DNA from: Enterocloster aldenensis
Lineage (GTDB): Bacteria; Bacillota; Clostridia; Lachnospirales; Lachnospiraceae
Assembly (NCBI RefSeq): GCF_003434055.1
Contig: NZ_QVEX01000007.1
Location: 186,001 to 250,000, forward strand
DNA length: 64,000 bases
Direction of reading: 5' to 3'
Position numbers and translations under genes: made by a program
Notes under the pieces: model-generated
Told to the model about the DNA's origin: nothing
Databases searched by the model: none
What the model saw: only the letters and a program-made list of their open reading frames with translations
Shown: positions 33,745-41,772 of the stretch, piece by piece
Position numbering within the stretch: position 1 is the stretch's first letter
Layout of the letters: each line of letters starts with the position of its first letter

Positions 33745-36033
33745 ATGGGAATTGGTAAAAACATGACCCGCGTTGATGCAAAGGATAAAGTGACCGGAGA
33801 AGCCAGGTACACGGCTGATTTAGAGCCGAAGGGCCTTCTGACGGCCAAGGTGGTGCGCAGCACCATTGCCAACGGCGTGGTAAAAAGCTTTGATTTAAGC
33901 GAGGCACTGGCTGTCCCGGGGGTTGTGAAGATTGTCACATGTTTTGATGTGCCGGATATCCAATTCCCCACTCCAGGCCATCCATGGTCGGTGGAGACAG
34001 CCCACCAGGACATTGCTGACAGGAAGCTGCTCAATACCAGGGTCAGGGTATACGGCGATGACATCGCTGCCGTGATTGCAGAGGATGAGATTGCCGCTGC
34101 CAGGGCGGCCCGCCTGGTCAAGGTGGAGTATGAGGAGTATGAACCTTTGCTGACCGTGGAAGCAGCCATGGCAGAAGGGGCAACACGGCTTCATGAGGAA
34201 AAACCAGGCAATGTGATTGCACACTCTTCCTTTACCGTGGGAGAGGGTACCTTTGAGGAGGCGGTGAAAGAGGAAGGGCTGGTGGTAATCGACAGGGATT
34301 ACAGGACCCAGAGCGTGCAGCACTGCCATATTGAGACACCGATATCCTTTGCCTATATGGAAAAGGACCGCATCATTGTCACCACATCCACCCAGATTCC
34401 CCATATTGTGCGTCGCGTCATCAGCCAGGCCTTGGGGCTGCCCATGGGCAGGATCCGTGTTATCAAGCCGTATATCGGAGGCGGCTTTGGCAACAAGCAG
34501 GATGTGCTCTATGAACCGCTGAATGCATTCCTTACCACCCAGGTGGGCGGGCGCGGCGTGAGGATGGAGATATCCAGGGAGGAAACCCTTGGATGTACCC
34601 GCGTGCGCCATGCCATTGAACTTAAGGTAAAGGCAGCTGCCAGAAAGGACGGCACCCTGGTGGCCAGGAAGCTGGAGGCATACTCTAACCAGGGAGGTTA
34701 TGCGTCCCATGCACATGCCATTGTAGCCAACTCATCCAATGAGTTCAAGCAGATATATCATGATGAAAAGGTTCTGGAGTCCGATGCCTATACGGTATAC
34801 ACCAATATTGCCACAGGCGGCGCCATGAGAGGATACGGGATCCCCCAGGCAGCCTTTGCAGCGGAGTGTATGGCGGATGACCTGGCCCTGGCCCTTCATA
34901 TGGATCCTCTGGAGTTCCGCAGGAAGAACTGTATGCGGCCGGGATATGAGGACCCCCACACCCATGTGAAATGCAACACTTACGGCCTTATGGAATGTAT
35001 GGAAAAGGGCCGCCGGTTCATTCACTGGGACGAGAAGCGCAGGGAATATGAGAACCAGACAGGTCCCATAAGAAAGGGAATCGGAATGGCCATTTTCTGT
35101 TACAAGACAGGCGTATATCCCATTTCCCTGGAAACAGCGGCCTGCAGGATGGTACTGAACCAGGACGGCTCCATGCAGCTTTCCATGGGCGCAACCGAAA
35201 TCGGACAGGGTGCCGACACGGTGTTTACCCAGATGGCGGCAGAGGTGACGGGGATAACAGCAGACAAGGTCAATGTCCTGTCCACGCAGGATACGGATAT
35301 AACGCCCTTTGACACAGGGGCCTATGCATCCAGGCAGACATATGTAAGCGGCATGGCAGTCAAGAAGACCGGAGCCATATTTAAGGAAAAGATACTGGAG
35401 TACGGCGCTTATATGCTTAAGCGCGGCCAGGACACACTGGATATAGAGAACAATTTCGTGGTGGATAAGGACACAAGGAAACCGCTTCTTGCCATGGAAG
35501 AACTGGCTACCACGGCATTTTACAGCCTGGACCGTTCCGTCCATATCACGGCAGAGGCAACCAGCCACTGCAAGACAAACACCTTTGCAACCGGCGTATG
35601 TTTTGCCGAGGTAGAGGTAGATATGCCTCTGGGCAAGGTAAAGGTAACCAATATTGTAAACGTCCATGACAGCGGGAACCTGATTAACCCCAAACTGGCG
35701 GCTGCCCAGGTACACGGCGGCATGAGCATGGGGCTTGGATACGGGCTCAGCGAACAGCTGCTCTTTGATGCAAAGGGAAGGCCGTTAAATGACAACCTGC
35801 TGGATTACAAGCTTCCCACATCCATGGACACGCCGGACCTTAACGCGCTGTTTGTGGAACTGGATGACCCGACAGGACCGTTTGGCAACAAGGCCCTGGG
35901 AGAGCCGCCGGCCATTCCGGTGGCGCCGGCCGTGCGCAACGCGGTACTGCATGCCACAGGAGTGGCGGTGGATTCCCTGCCCCTGGACCCGCAGAAACTG
36001 GTGGAACATTTTAAAGCAGCAGGACTTATATAG
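33745..36033 (+). CDS. xdhA: Xanthine dehydrogenase molybdenum-binding subunit
   Basis: 762-aa catalytic subunit oxidising xanthine to urate at a molybdopterin centre. VDAKDKVTGEARYTADL opens the aldehyde-oxidase/xanthine-dehydrogenase domain; GGGFGNKQDV, GGAMRGYGIPQA and MGATEIGQGADTVFTQ are cofactor-binding segments, and the Glu in GEPPAIPVAPAV is in the place of the catalytic Glu. AGGAGGGA precedes ATG 33745. The three subunits are separate genes in the order Mo, FAD, Fe-S. Confidence 0.93.
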   Translation: MGIGKNMTRVDAKDKVTGEARYTADLEPKGLLTAKVVRSTIANGVVKSFDLSEALAVPGVVKIVTCFDVPDIQFPTPGHPWSVETAHQDIADRKLLNTRVRVYGDDIAAVIAEDEIAAARAARLVKVEYEEYEPLLTVEAAMAEGATRLHEEKPGNVIAHSSFTVGEGTFEEAVKEEGLVVIDRDYRTQSVQHCHIETPISFAYMEKDRIIVTTSTQIPHIVRRVISQALGLPMGRIRVIKPYIGGGFGNKQDVLYEPLNAFLTTQVGGRGVRMEISREETLGCTRVRHAIELKVKAAARKDGTLVARKLEAYSNQGGYASHAHAIVANSSNEFKQIYHDEKVLESDAYTVYTNIATGGAMRGYGIPQAAFAAECMADDLALALHMDPLEFRRKNCMRPGYEDPHTHVKCNTYGLMECMEKGRRFIHWDEKRREYENQTGPIRKGIGMAIFCYKTGVYPISLETAACRMVLNQDGSMQLSMGATEIGQGADTVFTQMAAEVTGITADKVNVLSTQDTDITPFDTGAYASRQTYVSGMAVKKTGAIFKEKILEYGAYMLKRGQDTLDIENNFVVDKDTRKPLLAMEELATTAFYSLDRSVHITAEATSHCKTNTFATGVCFAEVEVDMPLGKVKVTNIVNVHDSGNLINPKLAAAQVHGGMSMGLGYGLSEQLLFDAKGRPLNDNLLDYKLPTSMDTPDLNALFVELDDPTGPFGNKALGEPPAIPVAPAVRNAVLHATGVAVDSLPLDPQKLVEHFKAAGLI

Positions 36034-36049
36034 GAAGGGCGGTGTTAGC

Positions 36050-36937
36050 ATGTATGATATTGACAAATACTACCAGGCAGTTGATGTAGACGATGCGGTG
36101 CGCGCCCTCTCAAAGGACCCGGAGGCAGTGGTGATATCCGGGGGAAGCGACGTACTGATTAAAATCAGGGAAGGAAAGCTGGCAGGCTGTTCCCTGGTAA
36201 GCATACATGGGATTAAGGAACTGGAAGGCATCCGTGTGGAGGAGGACGGCACCATTGCAATCGGCCCTGCCACCACATTTTCCCATATTACAAACAATCA
36301 GATAATACAGGACCTGATTCCAATCCTGGGGGATGCGGTGGACATGGCAGGCGGCCCCCAGCTTCGCAATATCGGCACGGTAGGCGGTAATGTATGCAAC
36401 GGCGTTACCAGTGCGGACAGCGCCAGCAGTTTCTGCTGTCTGAATGCCGTCCTGGTATTAAAAGGACCAGAGGGCATACGGGAAGTGCCGATCAGCCAGT
36501 GGTACACCGGGCCTGGCAGGACCGTGAGGAAGCATGAGGAAGTGCTGGTTTCCATCCGGATTAAAAAAGAGGATTATGAAGGATACAGCGGCCATTACAT
36601 TAAATATGGAAAAAGGGGAGCCATGGAGATAGCAACCCTGGGCTGTGCCGTAACCGTAAAACTGTCCGAAGACAAAAAGCATATAGCTGACCTGCGCCTT
36701 GCATATGGAGTGGCAGCGCCCACGCCCATCCGCTGCCATGAGACAGAACAGTCGGTCATCGGCATGGAGCTTGGGGAGGCCCTGGCTGAGAAGGTTGGAA
36801 GGGGAGCGCTCTTGGAAGTGAATCCGCGTTCCAGCTGGAGGGCGTCAAAGGAGTTCCGCCTGCAGCTGGTGGAAGAACTTGGCAAGAGGGCGGTGAGACA
36901 GGCAGCAATCAACGCAGGAGGTGAGTGGGATGCTTAA
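36050..36937 (+). CDS. xdhB: Xanthine dehydrogenase FAD-binding subunit
   Basis: 295-aa subunit carrying electrons from Fe-S clusters to NAD+ through FAD. FAD-binding signatures VVISGGSDVLIKIREGK and IGTVGGNVCNGVTSADSA are clear; the CO_deh_flav_C domain follows at about 175-285. ATG 36050 is 17 bases after xdhA's stop and follows GGAAGGGCGG. Overlaps the Fe-S gene by 8 bases. Confidence 0.93.
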   Translation: MYDIDKYYQAVDVDDAVRALSKDPEAVVISGGSDVLIKIREGKLAGCSLVSIHGIKELEGIRVEEDGTIAIGPATTFSHITNNQIIQDLIPILGDAVDMAGGPQLRNIGTVGGNVCNGVTSADSASSFCCLNAVLVLKGPEGIREVPISQWYTGPGRTVRKHEEVLVSIRIKKEDYEGYSGHYIKYGKRGAMEIATLGCAVTVKLSEDKKHIADLRLAYGVAAPTPIRCHETEQSVIGMELGEALAEKVGRGALLEVNPRSSWRASKEFRLQLVEELGKRAVRQAAINAGGEWDA

Positions 36938-37415
36938 TATCGTTCATATGACGGTCAATGGAAAAGATGTGGAATTGGCCGTGGACCCAAGGGAATCCCT
37001 GTTGGACACCCTGAGGAACCGCCTTGGACTGACCAGCGTGAAAAAGGGCTGTGAGGTTGGGGAGTGCGGCGCATGTACCGTACTGGTTGACGGAGAGGCC
37101 ATTGACAGCTGCATTTATCTGACCATGTGGGCCGAGGGACGCCGCATCATGACGGTGGAGGGCCTTAAGGGCCCAAATGGCGAGCTGAGTCCCATTCAGA
37201 CAGCATTCATCGAGGAAGCTGCCGTGCAGTGCGGTTTCTGTACACCAGGACTAATCATGTCAGCGGTGGAGATTGTAGGCACAGGAAAGCGGTACAACCG
37301 GGAGGAACTGCGCAAACTGATTTCCGGCCATCTGTGCAGGTGCACCGGATATGAGAACATCCTCAATGCAATGGAACGGATTGTGGAGGAAACATATAAG
37401 GTGGTCGGGAAATAA
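36930..37415 (+). CDS. xdhC: Xanthine dehydrogenase iron-sulfur subunit
   Basis: 161 aa with two [2Fe-2S] sites: plant-ferredoxin type KGCEVGECGACTVLVDG plus the distal Cys in DSCIYL, and the helical second site QCGFCTPGLIMSA with GHLCRCTGYENIL. ATG 36930 is used; GTG 36921 lies inside the AGGAGGTGAG ribosome site. The symbol follows the E. coli-type XdhABC naming; the accessory XdhC chaperone is not in the window. Confidence 0.92.
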   Translation: MLNIVHMTVNGKDVELAVDPRESLLDTLRNRLGLTSVKKGCEVGECGACTVLVDGEAIDSCIYLTMWAEGRRIMTVEGLKGPNGELSPIQTAFIEEAAVQCGFCTPGLIMSAVEIVGTGKRYNREELRKLISGHLCRCTGYENILNAMERIVEETYKVVGK

Positions 37416-37736
37416 CACACCATGGGAGATGCGGTGTATGGCCAGGACCCTGAGGAAGTCCTGGCCGGCATCTTAAAATATAAGGGTTTGGGATAACCCA
37501 TAGTGAAAAGAGAGGGCGCTGCAGTCATGCGGCGCCCAATTCATTTACAGGTATGATTAAAAGCCTGGCTAAGCGCCTCATGGGAATAGGGAGATGAGTG
37601 CCTGCAGGAAGCGCCTCGCTGCTTTTGTTTGAAAAAATCTAGTGTAAAGAAAACCAATCCATTATAAAATAGCGGATTGGCACAACATAAAAGTGGCACA
37701 ATAAAAGACATTAGAGAAAAAGCGAGGGCTGAAATC
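37416..37736. other. Spacer with terminator-like hairpin and dyad before recombinase
   Basis: No gene seen. GGGCGC (37514-37519) pairs with GCGCCC (37532-37537) and is followed by a weak T-rich stretch, a plausible terminator for the xdh genes. CCAATCC (37654-37660) and GGATTGG (37674-37680) form a dyad around ATTATAAAATAGC, which contains a TATAAAAT -10-like box ahead of the recombinase gene. Confidence 0.45.
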
Positions 37737-38573
37737 ATGATTGATACGGATTTAAGCAGATATGAAACCTACCTGCGCAGCGAGGAACGCAGCGCCAATA
37801 CCATAGCAAAGTATCTCCGGGGTTTAAGGGTATTCTTCACGTTCATGGGAAATGAATCTCTTTGCAAGGAAGCAGTAGTCAGCTTTAAGGGATATCTGAC
37901 CGAATCCTATGCCCCGGCCAGTGTCAATTCCATGCTGGCCGCAGTCAATGGCTTTTTGGAATGGTCCGGCATGCCACAGATGAAAGTCAAGCCGCTGAAA
38001 ATCCAAAAATGTCTTTTTGCAAAGCCGGAAAAAGAACTGACCCAGGAGGAATACTGGCGGCTGATAAAAGCAGCGGAGGAAAAAGACAACCACCGTCTTG
38101 CAATGCTGCTTCAGACAATCTGCGCCACCGGTATCCGGGTGTCCGAGGTGCGCCACATAACCGTGGAAGCCGTGGGGATTGGACAGGCCAATGTGGACTG
38201 CAAAGGGAAGAACCGTGTGGTATTCCTGCCAAAAGTACTATGCCGGGCACTGCAGAGGTATTGCAGGAAGCATGGGATTGACAGCGGGCCGGTCTTTAAA
38301 ACCGCTGGCGGGAAGCCCCTTGACCGGACAAATATATGGAGGGATATGAAAGCGCTCTGTAACAGGGCTGGCGTGGAACCGGGAAAGGTATTCCCCCACA
38401 ATCTGCGCCATTTGTTTGCCCGGACCTATTATAAGCTGGAAAAGGACCTGTCAAGGCTTGCCGACCTGCTGGGACATTCCAGTGTCACCACCACGCGGAT
38501 ATACACAATGGAAAGCGGCAAATCCCATATCCGGCAATTAGAGCGCATCGGCCTTGTCCTTGCAAAAAAATAA
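37737..38573 (+). CDS. Tyrosine recombinase next to invertible segment
   Basis: 278 aa from ATG 37737 (a TTG at 37677 would extend it by 20). N-terminal SAM-like core-binding domain (LSRYETYLRSEERSANTIAK) and a complete catalytic set: Arg in ATGIRVSEV, Lys in CKGKNRVVF, HNLRH, His in LLGHSSV and Tyr in TRIYTMES. Small single-domain recombinases of this type act on nearby inverted repeats in phase-variation systems. Its stop is 5 bases before the left 24-bp repeat, so it is the probable invertase of that segment. Confidence 0.92.
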   Translation: MIDTDLSRYETYLRSEERSANTIAKYLRGLRVFFTFMGNESLCKEAVVSFKGYLTESYAPASVNSMLAAVNGFLEWSGMPQMKVKPLKIQKCLFAKPEKELTQEEYWRLIKAAEEKDNHRLAMLLQTICATGIRVSEVRHITVEAVGIGQANVDCKGKNRVVFLPKVLCRALQRYCRKHGIDSGPVFKTAGGKPLDRTNIWRDMKALCNRAGVEPGKVFPHNLRHLFARTYYKLEKDLSRLADLLGHSSVTTTRIYTMESGKSHIRQLERIGLVLAKK

Positions 38574-38577
38574 ACGG

Positions 38578-38840
38578 CAACATAATAGCAATTATGTTGT
38601 CGCCAGGAGCGATTTAAATCAATATGGTACATAAACAGTTTAACATGGCACATGGAAAAAAGCAAGAATTGCTGTAAAAACAAAGTAAAACCGAAGTAAA
38701 ACAGCATGAGGAACAGACCGGGGAAAGCGATTCTTTTTCACCGGTTTATTTTGCATACCATTTTGCTGGTTTCGGGACAGATACGGTTACGTTTCTTCCC
38801 AATACAGAAAAAGTGTGACAACATAATTGCTATTATGTTG
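38578..38840. other. Invertible DNA segment bounded by perfect 24-bp inverted repeats
   Basis: The left repeat (38578-38601) and right repeat (38817-38840) are exact reverse complements. Each is itself nearly palindromic, CAACATAAT-AGCA-ATTATGTTG plus TC, the layout expected of a tyrosine-recombinase crossover site with an asymmetric centre. The 215-bp interior has a plus-strand terminator-like hairpin (ACCGG 38717-38721 with CCGGT 38741-38745, then TTATTTT) and a weak minus-strand promoter: TTGCTT (38665-38660), 17 bases, TAAACT (38642-38637) with an extended TG. In the orientation given, that promoter points away from the polysaccharide genes and the hairpin faces them, so this copy may be OFF (inference). 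Confidence 0.85.
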
Positions 38841-39079
38841 CATCCCTTCTGCCGGACATAAGGGACAGGGATTCAAGGATTTTTTGGCAAACATCACAAA
38901 ACTGATGAAAAAGTACAATTTTGTGTAAAATATGGAGGGGGATTTAGAGGGAAATGGGGTTATATTACTGGAATTAGAAGGCCGTTTATGTTAACATATA
39001 GGTAGGGGGCAATGAGCCCCGGCGGAGAACGAAAGGAACTGCGGGTTCCGAAAATGCGGGATAAAGGTGAGTATGCAAC
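38841..39079 (+). promoter_or_regulatory. Leader region upstream of first SARP-like gene
   Basis: No protein gene. Inverted repeat CACAAAA (38895-38901) and TTTTGTG (38919-38925). The final 70 bases are G-rich with GGAACTGCGGGTTCC (stem GGAAC/GTTCC) and AGCCCCGGCGGAGAACGAAAGG, suggesting a structured 5' leader. This is the sequence into which an inverted, ON-oriented promoter would fire. Confidence 0.45.
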
Positions 39080-39532
39080 ATGTTTGATATTAATATGGAC
39101 AAAGTATATGTAAAAACCTTTGGCGGCTTTGATCTGTATTATAGAGGCGAGCTGATATACTTTTCCAGCAGTAAGGCCAAGGAATTACTGGCAGTTCTTG
39201 TGGATTGGAGAGGTAAGGCGGTCACGCTGTCCCATCTGGCAAGTATCTTATCAGAGGGAGAGCGGGATGAGGCGGCAGCCAAGCAGGCTGTCCACCTGGC
39301 ATGGCACAGGCTGAAGCAGACTCTTAAAAAGTACGGAATTGAGAAAATCGTCATTAAGGGAAGAGGTACATACGCCATTAATAAGGAGCAGATTGTCTGC
39401 GATAGTTATGATATGGTGCGTCAGGTAGAAGGCGCATCTAATTATTTTGCAGGTGAATACATGCCTGAATACAGCTGGGCGGAGGTAACATTGTCAAGTC
39501 TCATGAGGGATTATTTTGAAGAAAAGTTTTAG
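39080..39532 (+). CDS. SARP/BTAD-like winged-helix regulator, copy 1
   Basis: 150 aa. The N-terminal half is an OmpR/SARP-type winged helix: VKTFGGFDLYYRGELIYF, then SSSKAKELLAVLVDWRG, then AVHLAWHRLKQTLKKYGIE. No receiver, TPR or ATPase domain follows; it ends with a short EYMPEYSWAEVTLSSL helix that copy 2 also has. Probably an activator of the polysaccharide operon. A terminator lies 64 bases downstream, so it is transcribed separately or with read-through. Confidence 0.75.
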   Translation: MFDINMDKVYVKTFGGFDLYYRGELIYFSSSKAKELLAVLVDWRGKAVTLSHLASILSEGERDEAAAKQAVHLAWHRLKQTLKKYGIEKIVIKGRGTYAINKEQIVCDSYDMVRQVEGASNYFAGEYMPEYSWAEVTLSSLMRDYFEEKF

Positions 39533-39595
39533 AAAATTCTGAATTAAATACTTAGGAAAGCAAATAATGACAATATATTAGGTTTTCCGTAAATG

Positions 39596-39630
39596 AAAAA
39601 GAAGCAATCTGATAAGATAGCTTCTTTTTT
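39596..39630 (+). terminator. Rho-independent terminator after first SARP-like gene
   Basis: AAAAAGAAGC (39596-39605) pairs with GCTTCTTTTTT (39620-39630) around 14 bases. Downstream spacer 39631-39798 carries two direct TTGTAAC repeats (39652-39658 and 39713-39719), possible activator sites. Confidence 0.8.
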
Positions 39631-39798
39631 AATATGTATAAAAATAACAAATTGTAACCAATATTTCCAGAAAACTACAAAAAATTACTTGCAGCATGGA
39701 AATGAAACGGTTTTGTAACGAATCTGAAAGCAATAGGGTGGTATATCCTTACAAAGAACAGTACTATGCGGCTGGAATTAATGGGAGTAACAACGCTG

Positions 39799-40257
39799 AT
39801 GTCGGTAGTGAAAAATGCGAAGATATTCGTAAAGACCTTTGATGGTTTTGATGTCTATGTGAATGGCAGGTTAATTTATTTTCCCAGCAGCAAGGCTAAG
39901 GAGATGCTGGCGGTTTTGGTTGAAAAACGAGGAAGCAGCGTATCGTTATCCCAGATGACATATTTATTATATGAAAGTATAGAAGAAAAAACCGCAAAAA
40001 ACAACCTGAGGGTAATTTATTACCGCTTACGCAGAAATCTTGAGGAATATGGGATTGAGCACATATTAATAAAAAAACGGGGCAGTTATGCCGTGGACAC
40101 GGAGCTGTTCCTATGTGACTTCTATGAGTTCATAGAGGGCAGTCCTGATTATATAACCTTGTTTTCCGGGAGTTATATGCCGGAATATTCCTGGGCAGAG
40201 GATACATTGCCGTATCTGAAGAATTTATACCGAAAATACAATGGAGTGCTGAAATGA
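39799..40257 (+). CDS. SARP/BTAD-like winged-helix regulator, copy 2
   Basis: 152 aa from ATG 39799 (GGGAG is 11 bases ahead; ATG 39766 is open but lacks a ribosome site). Paralogue of copy 1: VKTFDGFDVYVNGRLIYF, SSKAKEMLAVLVEKRG, LRVIYYRLRRNLEEYGIEHI and the C-terminal YMPEYSWAEDTLPYL. The stop is one base before the phosphatase start, so it heads the polysaccharide operon proper. The pair may act as a heterodimer or in series. Confidence 0.75.
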   Translation: MSVVKNAKIFVKTFDGFDVYVNGRLIYFPSSKAKEMLAVLVEKRGSSVSLSQMTYLLYESIEEKTAKNNLRVIYYRLRRNLEEYGIEHILIKKRGSYAVDTELFLCDFYEFIEGSPDYITLFSGSYMPEYSWAEDTLPYLKNLYRKYNGVLK

Positions 40258-40258
40258 C

Positions 40259-40981
40259 ATGACAGGAATAATTGATGTACACACCCATATCCTTCCGGGT
40301 ATTGACGACGGGGCAAGGGATTGGGATGAAAGCAGGAGGATGCTGGAGACGGCCTACAGCCAGGGAATACGCCATATTGTGGCCACGCCCCATTATTCCA
40401 GAAGAGGGCTCCGTCCTGAGATATACGAACTGTCTGCCAGACTGACCGAGGAGGCCAAAAAGATTGCGCCCGATTTTAAGACCGGTCTTGGGCAGGAAAC
40501 GTATTACCATGAAGGGCTGGTGGAAAACCTGAAGCAGGGACAGGCCCTGACCCTGGAAGGAACACGCTGCGTGCTGGTGGAGTTCGACCCCCAGGAGGCG
40601 TACCACAGCCTGTATCAGGCGGTAAGGAAAATGACCATGGCCAGGTACATACCGGTCATTGCCCATGTGGAACGGTATTTCTGCCTGAGGGAAGGAAAGA
40701 ACCTGGAAGAACTGGTCCAATGCGGCTGCAGGCTTCAGATGAACTACAGCAGCCTGGAGGGGAATGGTATATGGAACCGGGAGGTGCGGTGGTGCCGCAG
40801 GCAGGTCCTGGAAGGAAGGATTCATATACTGGGCACGGACATGCACAGGATGGATTACAGGAAGCCGGATGTCCGGGCAAGCCTTGGATGGCTGGAAAAA
40901 CATGTGGGGGAACAGGCATTAAAAGCCCTGGTTAGCAGCAATGCAGACAAAATATTACAAAAAGGAAAAACAGGAGAATAG
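40259..40981 (+). CDS. CpsB/YwqE-type PHP-family tyrosine phosphatase
   Basis: 240-aa manganese-dependent phosphatase that dephosphorylates the CpsD kinase. PHP motifs are clear: DVHTHILPGIDDGA, HIVATPHY, GLGQETYY, PVIAHVERYF and LGTDMHRMDY. Cytoplasmic. Together with the next two genes it forms the phosphorylation control module of capsule polymerisation. Confidence 0.9.
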   Translation: MTGIIDVHTHILPGIDDGARDWDESRRMLETAYSQGIRHIVATPHYSRRGLRPEIYELSARLTEEAKKIAPDFKTGLGQETYYHEGLVENLKQGQALTLEGTRCVLVEFDPQEAYHSLYQAVRKMTMARYIPVIAHVERYFCLREGKNLEELVQCGCRLQMNYSSLEGNGIWNREVRWCRRQVLEGRIHILGTDMHRMDYRKPDVRASLGWLEKHVGEQALKALVSSNADKILQKGKTGE

Positions 40982-40989
40982 GGAGACGT

Positions 40990-41772
40990 ATGGAAAAGAC
41001 ATTTGAAGATGACGAGATTGAGATAGACCTCTTGGAACTGCTGGGGGAGTTCCGGCGCAAGATATGGATCATATTGGGAGTAATCGTCCTGTTCGGCGGA
41101 GTGGCCGGGGCATTCAGCAAATTTGTCCTCACGCCCCAGTACAAATCCACTGCCATGGTTTATATCCTCTCCAAGGAAACCACGCTGACCTCACTGGCAG
41201 ACCTGCAGATAGGAAGCCAGCTGACAAAGGACTATAAAATCATTGTTACCAGCAGAAGGGTGTTAAACCAGGTAATCGATGATATGAAGCTGAATCTTAC
41301 ATACAAAGAGCTATTGGAAAAGGTTACCATTGACAATCCCCAGGATACGCGAATCCTGTCCATATCAGTGGAAGACCCGGCCCCGGACATGGCAAAGCTG
41401 ATTGCAGACAAGATTGCCACTGTTTCTTCCGATTATATCGGGGACATCATGGAAATGGTGCCGCCCAAACTGATTGAGGAAGGCGAGATCCCTATACAGA
41501 AATCCAGCCCCAGCAATGTGAAGAACGCACTTATCGGCGCGCTGCTGGGCGCGGTGATAGTATGCGGCTTAATCACGGTCCAGGTTGTGATGAACGATAC
41601 AATCCGTACCGAAGAAGACGTTACCAAATACCTGGGACTGTCCGTACTGGCATCCGTGCCAATCAGGGAGGGAGAAAAGCCGGAGGACAAGGAAGCCATG
41701 ATATCCTCCAAATCCAAAACCAAGACAGCGCCCGGTAAATCCAGGAAAAAGAAAGGCGGCCGTGCATCATGA
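40990..41772 (+). CDS. Wzz/CpsC-type chain-length determinant and kinase activator
   Basis: 260 aa, two membrane helices (about 20-42, IWIILGVIVLFGGVAGAF; and about 178-198, ALIGALLGAVIVCGLITVQV) enclosing an extracellular Wzz domain. The cytoplasmic C-terminal tail is Lys/Ser-rich and would activate the separate CpsD kinase. An acidic N-terminus EDDEIEIDLLELL is typical. The stop overlaps the next start by 4 bases. Confidence 0.9.
   Translation: MEKTFEDDEIEIDLLELLGEFRRKIWIILGVIVLFGGVAGAFSKFVLTPQYKSTAMVYILSKETTLTSLADLQIGSQLTKDYKIIVTSRRVLNQVIDDMKLNLTYKELLEKVTIDNPQDTRILSISVEDPAPDMAKLIADKIATVSSDYIGDIMEMVPPKLIEEGEIPIQKSSPSNVKNALIGALLGAVIVCGLITVQVVMNDTIRTEEDVTKYLGLSVLASVPIREGEKPEDKEAMISSKSKTKTAPGKSRKKKGGRAS

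Noticed and set aside
34732..35715. Long minus-strand reading frame inside xdhA (also 32576-33484 in the permease and 9311-10213 in the second TolC-like gene)
   Set aside because: The opposite strand encodes well-conserved families across the whole stretch; the antisense translations have no family features.
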